A DNA stretch of 64,000 nucleotides from positions 930,001 through 994,000 of the forward strand of contig JAQOOI010000063.1 of assembly GCA_028554645.1 (NCBI GenBank), in the 5' to 3' direction. The position numbers and the translations under genes are program-made. Below the pieces are notes generated by a model. That model did not search any database, was not told the origin of the DNA, and saw only the letters and a list, made by a program, of their open reading frames with translations. Origin of the DNA: Omphalotus guepiniiformis. Taxonomy: Eukaryota; Basidiomycota; Agaricomycetes; Agaricales; Omphalotaceae. Position 1 is the first letter of the stretch; the number at the start of each line of letters is the position of its first letter. Shown one piece after another: positions 45,753 through 56,349 of the stretch.

Positions 45753-45983
45753 ATGTCTTACTCTGTCAATACCAGCTCGTACAACCTCTTTGCATCCACC
45801 CCTTCCACCCCTTCTCCTTTCAACGGACTGGGTCTCTTCATTCCTGCTGCACAATCTCCCAGAGAATCTCACGAGATGTATGGGCAGCTCTACCAGGTGC
45901 TCCGTCCCGCAACAAACTGTGCTGCTTCTCAGAAGAAATCATCTAAATCATCCGGCCTAAAAAAGCTGTGGAAAGCTTTTTAA
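45753..45983 (+). CDS. Small protein of 76 residues, function unknown
   Basis: Short single-exon ORF (MSYSVNTSSYNLFASTPST), not recognised. The N terminus is Ser/Thr/Pro-rich, the middle has RESHEMYGQLYQVLR, and the end is a basic block SKKSSKSSGLKKLWKAF. A CCAAT box and a TATATAA box lie 108 to 137 bp upstream, and the leader is pyrimidine-rich, which is typical of highly expressed basidiomycete genes; this is the main reason to accept it. No signal peptide. Two other frames are also open here for over 90 codons, so the call is uncertain. Confidence 0.45.
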   Translation: MSYSVNTSSYNLFASTPSTPSPFNGLGLFIPAAQSPRESHEMYGQLYQVLRPATNCAASQKKSSKSSGLKKLWKAF

Positions 45984-46374
45984 TCCACTCTTACCCAGAT
46001 GGGACGTCGGACCCATCTAGCTATCCAAATTTTCACGCTATATCCAGCGTAGGGCTCTTGCATCCTTCGTGGATGTAATGGTCTCCAAACTCCTTTGCGA
46101 CACGTACAAGGGCCACCTTGGAAACAGTGAGCGCGCCAAAGCGTCTCAATAATCGCGCTGTCACGCGCCACAAAGTCGGAGCACGCCGAGGGACGAAGCA
46201 AAATGTGCTATGGGACATTCATGGGGGCAATTGTAGGCCGTAGCGGACAACAATATACATGTAGACATTTTAGATAGACTGTCCTTTGAATTGACACACA
46301 GTCTGCCGTATACTGTAGCAATAAATTTCCATTGTATACTATCAATAATTCGAGCGCCCACCCTGGGCCTAAGC
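45984..46374. other. Spacer between converging genes
   Basis: The 3' flanks of the small ORF and URA3. Only short minus-strand ORFs without domains; none were called. Confidence 0.45.
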
Positions 46375-47302
46375 CTAAGCAGAAAGCCTCTCGAGATATG
46401 CCTGCCAACCAGCCTCCCTATATCTCTTCGCCTGTGACTGTATATTTTCAAGGAGGCTAAGATCTTTACCGTATATCCCTCTTCCGACGATGATTACATC
46501 GCATCCATCTTCAAATATCACTTGACGGGGCGTTCGATATTGTTGACCCATGGCGTCTCCACTGGTGTCAAGTCCGACACCAGGAGTAAGGATGAGGAAG
46601 TCGTCATCAGAGCCTTCCGTGGTCGCAACATCATTCATCTGTCTCTGAGCGATGAAACCAATGACGAAATCTCGGTGTGCTCGAGCCATTCGAACGGCAG
46701 CCTCGGTGTACGCTCCTACTGCAAGGGAACCTTTGGTACTCATCTCTGCAAGCAGCAGCAATCCGCGCCCAAGCGGAAGGCCGACAGATGAGAGCCCGGA
46801 AATAATAGAGGGGCCGGGGACAGGATGGGCATTGGTTATATGCGACCAACTTGCGATCTTGTGTACACCACTCGAGTACTGTAACGCGACAGTATTTCCT
46901 ATCCTCGGTTCGCGTCAGAATGTTACAATCATTCGTCCAGAAAGCACTCACCGATATCAGCAAACTTGCGATCTTCGAAAATGACAAAGTCATGTTTCGC
47001 ACTCAGATCTTGTAATTTTTGAATGAGGGAGTGGTCAAAGTCTTCGATAATGTCGACGTGCGTCTTGATTTTGAAAACCAGTAAGAATAATGGCAGATCT
47101 TCAAGAAGAATCAATTTGCCTTGATGAGACAAACGAAAGGTCCAACGGCATCGATAACAGCCAGGAAGTCTTTTGACTTGGTGACATCCACACTGACCGC
47201 CAAATTCGTCTGTTTCCTTTCTATAGTCTCCAATAGCAATTTGGCAGCAGGATTCGTGTATTTTTGAGCTCTTTGACCGTACGTTTGTTGCGCAGGAGCC
47301 AT
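46375..47302 (-). CDS. URA3: Orotidine 5'-phosphate decarboxylase
   Basis: Last enzyme of de novo UMP synthesis. The start [20 protein letters not shown] at 47302 and [20 protein letters not shown] match the N terminus; the active-site block [14 protein letters not shown] (Asp-x-Lys-x-x-Asp) is intact across an intron (GTGAGTG...GGATAG). [21 protein letters not shown] follows, and the C terminus has [20 protein letters not shown] and [10 protein letters not shown], then ERLSA at the stop 46375. Two or three introns. Length agrees with fungal Ura3. It is head to head with PUS7 with only 71 bp between the two ATGs. Confidence 0.96.
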
Positions 47303-47373
47303 GGTGATTCAAGTTGTCAAAACGCGAAATCAGACTCGAGTCTGGCGTCAAATTCCCGCGTCTGTTTCTTCTC
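47303..47373. promoter_or_regulatory. Shared 71-bp promoter of URA3 and PUS7 with a perfect palindrome
   Basis: The whole space between the divergent ATGs. A perfect 14-bp palindrome, CAGACTCGAGTCTG, at 47331-47344 is centred at 47337.5, almost the exact middle (47338). The 3' side is pyrimidine-rich next to the PUS7 ATG. No TATA box is seen. A regulator binding here could affect both genes; that is inference. Confidence 0.5.
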
Positions 47374-50300
47374 ATGTCTTCATCGTCTACCGTTCGCGAA
47401 CGTGAAAACGACGACGAAGACCTTCAACGAGATACAAAACGTCCTAAAGTTGATGAGACCACCTCGGATTTGGACACTACAGAAGAAAAAAGAGAAGAGG
47501 ATCCAGACGCGCAATCCGAAGAGCAGCCAGTGCTTGAACATGTCTTACCGCCGAGCCATGTTTTGTTAGGAGTCCCTCTACCTGTCGCAGACGAAGGCCA
47601 TGGCTTTAACTTCCTGGAAAAAGACGTTGGTATCTCAGAATATGTCGGTCAGGGTGTATCTAAGATTGAAGCGATCATCAAGCAGAGGTATGAATAGATA
47701 TTCGGTCTTTGTTCACAGCTCTCAACGTGTTTTAATTACAGATTTACCGATTTTTTGGTTTATGAAGTTGATCTCGATGGAAACGTTATTCATCTAAAGT
47801 CTCTGGAAATGCCCTCATCCACCAAAAAGAACCCCAATGAAACGGGAGATTCTGTACCCGCCGCTGCTCTTGCCCAAGTTGATTCCATGAAAGTAGACGA
47901 AACGGCAAATCCGACGACTACAGAGGCAGTTGAGGAAGCCGCTTCAAAAGAAACGGGTATCGCTGAACAGTTGGCCGCGGACACTACGGAAACCCCGCCA
48001 GCGCCCGCTGAGGATGCTGAAAAACCAAAAGAACCTTGGCCCGAGTCATTTACAACGAAGCTTTCTCCATATCTGTCAGAAGAGCTTATTGTTCAGATCA
48101 AGCAGATGTTTCTTGAGGGCCCAGAGCCTCCAAGAGTATCTGACAGTGGCTGGGGAGGAAGGCCTCCGAAGGCCTCTACCGATGACCAAACTGCTTCCTC
48201 TGAGACTCCTGCACCCGAGTCAGAATCATCTTCACGAGGGAAACGCGGGAGAGGGCGTGGCCGTGATCGCGGCGGAAGGAGCGGAGGTAGAGGCAGGACA
48301 GAAAGAGAGGACCACAGGAAAGTACTATCTGATGTCTGTATCACCCATTTTTTCAACGGACGCCCCTTATTTTCTGATTCTCGCACATAGCCCATCGAAT
48401 CCAAGGATACAAGAACCACGTTTCACCAAGTCATCCGAGAGCTTTTTGGCGGAAAACTTGATTCAGAAACTGATAGGTCTGCTCCAGCTTCTGATAGCGG
48501 GTCCAGAATCATGATCAGATGGGCAAGGCGTGGGGTAGGACGAGGAGGGCGAGAAAGAAAAGGCTTGTGTTTTTTGTTATTACTCGTGTGTTGGCTAACT
48601 AAAGGGGCTGTAGGCGAAAATTCCGGCACAGCAGGTGGTGCCTCTCGCGATAACTTTCCACCCTACATTCACTTCACGCTTCAGAAAACGAATCGTGATA
48701 CTCAGGACGCCCTATCACATCTTGCTCGTACCTTACATGTCAGTGTCAAGGACCTATCTGTCGCCGGAACAAAAGATAAGCGTGGCGTAACTGTCCAAAG
48801 GGTTTCTTTGAAACGCAACAGTAAAACAGTGGAAGATGTCTGGCGTTTAGCAAACGGGATGACAGGTCGAAGGTCTGTAGAGGACGTGATGGCGCAGCGA
48901 GGAGAAAGAGGCGTTCGAATCGCGGACTTCAACTATCGCAAAGCCAGTCTAGAGCTTGGTATGCTCAAAGGAAATGCTTTTGTCATTACTCTGCGGTATG
49001 ATTAACCTACAGCTTCATTGTGTTTAGCTGATATATTTGAAGGCAGGAATGTCCAGGTTGACTCAACGGCAACTCTCGATAAAGCACTAAATATTGTCAA
49101 GAATAATGGGTTCATCAATTACTATGGTGAGAACCGGCTCCGAATCATGCCTGCACATTTTTCGAACTCTCATGTAATTACTATGGCATGCAAAGGTTCG
49201 GGACCGCATCTGTACCAACCCATTCGATAGGCCTCGCTCTCTTGAAATCCGATTGGCATAAAGCAGTCGCACTGATCTTACAGACGCGCCATGGAGAACA
49301 TCCAGACGTTGAGGCTGCACGGAATGCTTGGCTTGTCGACAAGGATCTCGACAGGGCCCTAACGTTGATGCCTAGAAGAGTGGTTGCTGAACGCTGCATT
49401 CTTGAGAGTTATAGAAAACAAAAGGGCGACACTCGTAACGCTATGGGCGCCTTATCTACAGTGACTTATTTCCATTGAATCTCAGGACTGCTCGCTGAAG
49501 ACGGCGTTCACAGATTCCCCGCAACCTGCGTTTGATGTACATTCATGCGTACCAGTCCTACGTGTGGAACGCCATCGTTTCGGGAAGAATCCGCATGCAT
49601 GGCAGTGACAAACCCGTTGTCGGCGACCTTGTGTTTGATACCGATCCGGAAAGCAAAACAGAGAATACCGATCCGGCGCCTTCCACGGACGTGGAAAATG
49701 ACGACGTTGACCGTACCGAGGCATCAGGTTCTGGTTTTGTTCAGAGCTCAACCTCTATTTCTTACTAAATGCATGGACAGATGGCACACTCTCGAATCGA
49801 GCTCGCAAGAAGATGAGCAGACAACCCTGGACACCACCTCGCGTCAAGACACTAACTGAAGACGATGTCAATCAGTATACAATCTTTGATGTGATTATGC
49901 CACTTCCCGGAACGGACGTGGCGTATCCAGGAGGGAAGCTTGGTGACAGATATAGAGAGTTCCTCAAGATGGACGGACTAGATCCCGACAACTTTGTCCG
50001 CAAGCAGAGGTATGATTTTACGGTCAACTTTAACCGAATTCAGGCTCGCTGACAATTCTGGTTAGGGATTACACACTGGGTGGCTCATATCGAAAAATAC
50101 TTCATGTTCCAAGTCAGATGAGCTGGAAAGTCCTACGTTACACTGATCCAGAAGTGCCTCTTGCGCAAGCAGATGAAGACAAACTTCTTGGGTTTGATTC
50201 CCCGGTCGTAGATGACAACGGCAAATTCATGGCACTGCAAATCAACTTGACACTTGGGACCGCCTCATATGCCACGATGGCTTTACGTGAGATAACGAAG

Positions 50301-50429
50301 ACCGAGACCAGTTCACACTACCAGAGCACCTTGACAGTCGCTTCCGAGGACCAGAAGTATCGAGGGGTAGCAGGCGCAGATATAGACGGTGATGCTGATA
50401 CTGTAATGGAGGTCGAAGCAAAAGATTAG
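47374..50429 (+). CDS. PUS7: TruD-type tRNA/mRNA pseudouridine synthase
   Basis: Pus7 family enzyme that makes pseudouridine at position 13 of tRNAs, position 35 of pre-tRNA-Tyr and in U2 snRNA in yeast. The N-terminal part is long and disordered, with acidic blocks and an RG-rich stretch ([19 protein letters not shown]). The TruD core has [19 protein letters not shown], then [18 protein letters not shown] with the catalytic Asp, and [15 protein letters not shown]. Exons joined by eye: [16 protein letters not shown], and [14 protein letters not shown] near 49740. The end is [10 protein letters not shown] at 50429. The block at 48560-48612 reads through without stop but looks like a retained intron of 36 or 42 nt. 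Divergent from URA3. Confidence 0.93.
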
Positions 50430-50738
50430 AAAATACACAATCGATGATTGGCCTTCCCTAGTATCGGGAAAGGCAACATATCATTTAGTGGAAGCAAAAC
50501 AATTCAATGAGTGGCTACTATATATGTATTTATGTGTACTTCGAAAAACCGGCCAACTTAGTTTTGCCGTGTAGCCGAGTCGGGAACACGATCTGCTAAA
50601 TGTAAACGCTGGACACGTATATGTTTCGAAATTGAAACTGCGTGAGAGACAGAATTCTCTACGTGCCCTTACAACGCAGCTGGTCTACGTATATATAACG
50701 GTTTATCCTTCTATCATTGATCCCCATTGCTCTACACA
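50430..50738. promoter_or_regulatory. Promoter region of the MFS transporter gene
   Basis: 3' flank of PUS7 and upstream region of the MFS gene. A TATATAA at 50692-50698 lies 41 bp before the ATG. Confidence 0.45.
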
Positions 50739-52540
50739 ATGGCCAGGGTTGAAACAGTCGTTTTTCTGTCGCTGGTGCTCGATCTATTTGCCTTCACGAT
50801 CCCTTTACCATTATTTCCTCGTCTTATTGAATGGTTCACCAATGTGAGTTTCAGAGCACGAGTTTACTGGTTGAAGCTGCTAACAAGCATTCTGAATAAA
50901 GAGATCTCAGATCCCAATGGCTTTCTTTCACGGACACTGGGGTTCGTCTCTGCAATCCGCGGCTTGTTCTATAGCCCAAGTCTGCATTCTCAGAAATGGG
51001 ACGTCGTGCTACTAGGTGTGTACTTTGGTAGATTGGTGACAAATTACAATCTGAAGTTCTACTATTTCTAACAGGTGGCTTAATGGGATCAGTATTCTCG
51101 TACGTCTCCGACCTGCGCTAGAAGTGCAACAGTGAAAGGGCTCAATGCTCAGCGTCAGAATGCTGCAATTTCTAGTATCTCCAAGGATTGGTGCGCTTTC
51201 GGACAAATACGGTCGCAAACGAATTCTACTCCTCACAATGATTGGAAACATTTTGTCTGCTGTGGTGTATGTCGACATGCATACGAAATGTTCAGCATCT
51301 GACTATATATTGCTCGTTCTAGATGGGTAAAATCAACCACATTCGCATGGTACATGGTGTCGCGAGTTATCGGGGGCCTGAGTGAGGGGAATGTTCAACT
51401 TGCCATGTAAGTCCGAGCTGTGATATCCCACCGTTTGTCGAGAACTTGAACCCAAGATAGTGCAATACTTTCCGATGTATCCACCCCGGCAAATCGTTCC
51501 AAAGCTCTAGCCCATGTCGGGATTGCATTTGCTATCTGCTTCTGCATTGGACCTCCCATTGGGGCCTATTTCGCTTCTAAACCACTCCCGGCATCTGTTA
51601 ATCCTCTTGGACTGGAACTCAATGTCTATGCCGTGCCAGCAGTGCTGACGTTGATTCTGTTGATTATTGAGACCCTCTTTCTCATTCTTGCGCTTCCTGA
51701 GACGCGAGGGAGAGGAATACGGGTCACGTCTGCTGAGAAGGCGAAGGCTCCGAATGGGTCAGCTTCCAACGGTTCCGTCAAGCTTTCTCGAGCAGAAAGC
51801 ATCGAGAAGCGTATCAGTCTGCTGAAAATGTTGCGTTCCCTTCATTTCTTGTTTTTGGGGGTCTTCTCCGGAGTGGAATTCACCCTAACATTCTTGACGT
51901 TTGACTGTAAGATAAATGTTTCTCATCTACGGGTTAAAATTATCTCACCCTATCCTAGTGTTTGACTGGAACAACAAACAAAATGGCATGTTGATTGGCT
52001 CCATAGGAGTAATCAGTGCACTTCTGCAAGGTGGCTATGTTCGCCGCTCTACTGCCAAAATCGGTGAAGGTGTGATGGCGAGACGCGGAGTCTCTAGCTG
52101 TGCGCTGGGTCTGGTCTTCCTTGCCATTCTCCCAAGCTATGTCTCCACGAACATCACACTAGCTCGGCGGCTCCTGCAACTTGCTGCGGTCTGCATGGCA
52201 TTCACCTCGGCAACGGTAGTCAACTCTCTTACCGCATTCGCCTCTCTTCAATGTGACGAAGGTGGATTCGACACTACCACCGGTAAACCAGTGAAGGAGC
52301 ATCCACAGCTTGCAAAAGGCAAGGCTCTGGGTAAATTCAGATCTTCTGGACAACTCGGTCGTGCAATAGGACCAATAATTGGTGTGTTGTCCATTTGTCT
52401 TTCACCAAATTACGTGTTAACAAGGGGACATAGCCTGTGCATCATACTGGACAGTTGGGCCAACCTATACATATGCAGTCGCAGCCGCAGCCATGTTCTT
52501 ACTATCAGCACACATGAAAAAGTTAGTGGTAACCAAATGA
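50739..52540 (+). CDS. MFS transporter, MFSD10/TetA-like
   Basis: Major facilitator protein with twelve predicted helices. The start MARVETVVFLSLVLDLFAF at 50739 leads into the first helix. The signature of loop 2-3 is LSDKYGRKRILLLTMIGN, preceded by SPRIGA. RVIGGLSEGNVQLAIAI is the fourth helix, and VGIAFAICFCIGPPIGAYF the fifth; a charged loop (RGRGIRVTSAEKAKAPNGSAS) separates the halves. After the last intron (52383-52431) the chain ends ASYWTVGPTYTYAVAAAAMF and HMKKLVVTK at 52540. It resembles MFSD10 (tetracycline-transporter-like protein), so small organic anions or drugs are possible substrates, but none is shown. About eight introns. Confidence 0.85.
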
Positions 52541-52850
52541 ATGTGGTGTTTCTATCATTTAAAGGACAGGAATGTTTTCGAGTTCATATTTATGAATGGT
52601 CTGAGATACTGTATCTATTGTCCAAGCTCACTGCTAAAAAACAGCAATATCAGGCAAATGTCCTGCTCAGATTCATGATTGATTAAAATAGTATTGGTAG
52701 TTTTGCTTTGGTGTAATATGTAATGGAAACAGCTCGCGGGTGCTCTGGATATGAAGGGTATACCTTAACAAAGTCTCGTCAGTCATATATGAAGCAAATC
52801 TTCTTGTGAGATAAAGGGTGTGATCGGCCAGCGATGATTGATTCATAGAG
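52541..52850. other. Spacer between converging genes
   Basis: 3' flanks of the MFS gene and the GT32 gene. No gene was seen. Confidence 0.45.
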
Positions 52851-54469
52851 CTACAAAGGCGGAACTGACACGCTGCGAGAGCGGGCGCCTGATGATGAAG
52901 ACAGCACTTCATTATCATCTAGGTCAATCAACTGTGCTTCAGGCTGGCTATCCACCGGCCGATCTTTTGCTCCTTCGGGGTACTCGACGTATCGTTGCCG
53001 CTCCGGGTGACGAGCTACAGGACGAGAAAGAACTGGCATCGGCTGATGCTCCTGGCCGAGTTCAATGTCAGCAGATTGTGTGGTGAATATGGCTGGTAAG
53101 AAGAAAAGGTAACCCCGGCTCTGTCGATGCCGCCTTGGGCGTATGGGGGTTCTAGGCATTTCTTCTGTTATAGGTGTAGCGAAGGCAGCTACTCGATTCC
53201 GAACACGGCGGAAAGTCTCCACCAATGGTGAATTACGACCAGCAAACCGATCATTGGAAAACTCTATGTCCGAGGAAGCAGGAGACGTGGGCCGCACATC
53301 GAAGGGTAGATGCAACATGGAGACGTCAGGTTCGACCGGAGAGGTAGGGGCGCTATTGTCTGGCGAAGATGAGTTGGGTGAGGAACTAGAGATAACTGAT
53401 CTCGGAAGATGAAAATGCCAATAGCCTGTGCGTTGTGACCAGCGAGGGAAGAGGACGTCATAACCTCCCATTCTCCGTAGTGTATAACGACGTTGTTTTC
53501 CCGGCAATGCGACCATCAGCAGACCCCCGATCAGGATGATTAATCCCACCAATAACAGGCCTTTACCCCAATGTCCCAAGAAGCCTATGAAAGCAGCGTC
53601 GTCCGCATGCCAGCTGCTTCCGTAGAAATGCGAAAAGAACGAATTCGGGGCTTCACCCTCTTTAGCATTCTTCCCATATAGAGATTTAGGTAATATCCTG
53701 ACGAAATCACCCAGGGAGTTAACGTGGGATGCAGCGTAGATACCGTATTGTGCTGAAAGAAACATAGGACCCGTTGAGAACATGACGGTTGGGTAATTGA
53801 GAATCCAATTATGGTCGAAAGTAGGCAGGTTGTGGATAGTCTGAGCCAAGAAAGGATGACCCTTTTCTGCGAACATGAGATCATTCGACACGCCAACAGG
53901 AATGGTCTTCGGAAGGATGACTGGGTAGACCAGTAGGGGGTCTAGAGGCCGAATGCAACCAATGTCCAAGTCTAAATACACGCCACCGTAGTGATACAGG
54001 ACGAAGTAGCGGATAGCATCGGCACGCTGAATAGCATACTTGTAGTTGTCGAAGGTATCAAGAAACCACGAGTAATGCTCGGCAATGAATTCACGAGAAC
54101 TTTCGTCAGTCCAAAGGATGTATTCGCTGGGGAAGTGAAATAATGAAAAACGGTACTATAAGACAATTTAATAAGGGCGTACTAATCAGGCATCATGTCT
54201 CGGCATTCCTGAGAAATACCTTTCCAACGCTGTGGCAAGGTATCTGTACGCCATGTTTGGTGCAGAATCCTTGGGATTCGTTCAACCTGTCCGTGTTCAG
54301 AGGCATTCCAGCGAGTTTGCTTGTCAAGGATGGGTACTTTGTCCTCTGTGAGATATGCACTTGGGTCGATAGAAAGATAATAAGTTATAGAAGAGAGCAC
54401 AACGACTGTTCCAAGGAGAAATAGGCCAAGGATCGAAAGAAAAATGAAGAGAGTACGACGGCGGGCCAT
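52851..54469 (-). CDS. GT32 mannosyltransferase, MIPC synthase-like (Sur1/Csh1)
   Basis: Glycosyltransferase family 32; catalytic subunit type of mannosyl-inositol-phosphoceramide synthase in the Golgi. The start MARRRTLFIFLSILGLFLLG at 54469 is a signal anchor. The catalytic domain has IPRILHQTWRTDTLPQRW, RADAIRYFVLYHYGGVYLDL and the DxD motif in YLDLDIGCIRPLDPL, then MFSTGPMFLSAQYGIYAASH. A C-terminal helix, LLLVGLIILIGGLLMVALPG, follows, and then a long cytosolic Ser/Pro-rich tail ending SRSVSVPPL. The stop is at 52851. The tail is longer than in the yeast enzymes. The SWT1-like gene ends 80 bp before its ATG on the same strand. Confidence 0.9.
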
Positions 54470-54549
54470 GGGAGTGGATAGACAAGCTGCTATCTCAACT
54501 CTAAAGTGTGCAGTGCCTGTTTCCCACGCCGGGTGAACAGGCGTAATCA

Positions 54550-56062
54550 CTATATTGTCATCGCCTGCGCAAATACAATCCCTAGATGCGGCTCTAATCC
54601 TAATTTCAGCGAGTCAATTATAGCCTGCCCCTGTCCCTTCCCATTCCAAGCTTTGCCAACTTTCTCCAATTTTCTCAGACAGATAAGCCAATCCTCTTTT
54701 GACCACTCTTTGCCTAACCGCCCTCCAGATCGTGGTGTATAAGGTCTCGAAAGGAATGCATCCAACGTGGGATTGTTCCGCCGCAAATTCAACCGTCCTG
54801 ACGGTGCGTCATCCAGATATGTCAGTATTTCGCTGAGTGTCATCTCGGATGCCTGTAGATGATTCGGTGCATGGCTAGATAGCGACAAATATGGGGCATG
54901 CATTGACGCGGAGACTCCGTCCGCAGTAACCTGAACCTGTGTCTGGGCACGCTCCCTCTGATCAGATGAAACCAGATCTGTGAGGAGGTCTGTGAAATGC
55001 TCGATGACTTGGATATGCAGAGAAGTTATTGCATCTCTGCGAAATATGCTATCGTCAAACGAATCATCCACGTCCATGCTATCATCTGTACGTTCTTTCT
55101 CTTCAATGATGTTGGACCCTTCTTTGTAGGTTTTCGTAAATCGCTTGAAATCTGAAATAGCTGAGCTGTCACCAAAGATCAATGATGCAAGTTGGTAGCT
55201 GCTCCATTGGGTGTAATCGGCAGGATTGATCAGACCTATGGTGCTGTCTGCTCAAGGTATAAGCAAACATGGTGGTCTGGTTAAAGTATCGATTACCTTC
55301 GTTAGAGCATTTGAAACAAAGAATTTTGTCAGCACTGCACATGAAGGTGCGGCGCTGTCGAGCAAAGTACATCGCGCAGTCTATAATTTTATCATCGTTC
55401 TCATAATGATGATCGTACTGGGAAACCAATGGGAATCAGCTTGATAGTAGGTCTTCCTAAAACAGGCTTACTTGCTCGATTGAGTGAACATTGCCTCTAG
55501 CTTGTCCTTTCACAACCTTTCGTTCCTGAACCTTTTGTAATAGCCAGGATGACGCTTTCCTTGAAAACCAGCTGATCTCGTTATTTCCTTTCTTCTGCCT
55601 GCATGCCTTCGGATAAGCAATTGTATCTACCAAAATCAGATTGTCAGACAAACCCGTCGAGTTCTTTCACGACCGCAGACGGAATGATGACTATGACAGG
55701 AAGATCCCGTCGCTCAACGTCACCCACAAATTGGACCAGAACATCCAAGTAATGCAACAAGATGTTAGTGTCTACCACTAGAAATGCGGCGCTTTCTGAT
55801 ATAGGGGCCTAGTTGCATGTCGCTGACTATTAGCGTGATCATTCGACGGTGATATTGCAAAGGGCGCACTTGCATCTCAACGTCTTCGTTTGCAAACTCT
55901 GCAAATCGTTGAAGCGCGATATGCGTTTGATCGCTGTACTGAGATTCATATTGAGCTGCCGAAGACGTTCTCAAAGTCAGATCAAATGTTATTTCAGGGT
56001 CAATTTCAACGTACCAGATGCACGAGAAACGTCTGGCCATTGCGTAGAATGACTAGAGCCAT
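54550..56062 (-). CDS. PIN-domain protein, SWT1-like endoribonuclease
   Basis: In yeast Swt1 cuts aberrant nuclear mRNP at the pore. The PIN domain is spread over four exons: SAAFLVVDTNILLHYLDVLV (first acidic Asp), RDLPVIVIIPSAVVKELDG, QKKGNNEISWFSRKASSWLL, and ENDDKIIDCAMYFARQRR followed by TFMCSADKILCFKC; the acidic residues expected in PIN domains are kept. After it, NPADYTQWSSYQLASLIFGD and a helical C-terminal part ending GIVFAQAMTI. Splices near 55645-55600 (GTTTGTC...GCATGCAG) and 55260 (GTAATCG...CACCATAG) read well. The 5' end is uncertain: the best ATG is at 56062 (MALVILRNGQTFLVHL), reached through two weak introns. Divergent from CENP-A. Confidence 0.75.
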
Positions 56063-56349
56063 CTGCGAAAGTAGATGAGAAAATCTTCCAAAGAAGTGGC
56101 ACGAGCCTCGCGGAGAGTGGCGGTCATTTGCAGAAAAATCACTACCTACCAGAGTGAGATAATATTGGCCTAGACGAATGCGATGTGCTATACCTACTGT
56201 AAACATCAGCGAAAGACATACCAGCGCTTGTTACGGTCTGATATTGAAGAAGAGTTGACGATTTCTCAGTGAGGGGTGACGCCAATCAGTGCACGTGCGG
56301 GCGTCTAAACGCGTGGTTCGAGCTCTTCAAACCTTTCATTCTCACTCAG
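56063..56349. promoter_or_regulatory. Shared promoter of the SWT1-like gene and CENP-A
   Basis: About 290 bp between divergent start codons. It has CCAAT (in GCCAATCAG at 56281-56289) and CACGTG at 56292-56297, both 50 to 70 bp upstream of the CENP-A ATG. No TATA box is obvious. Confidence 0.4.
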
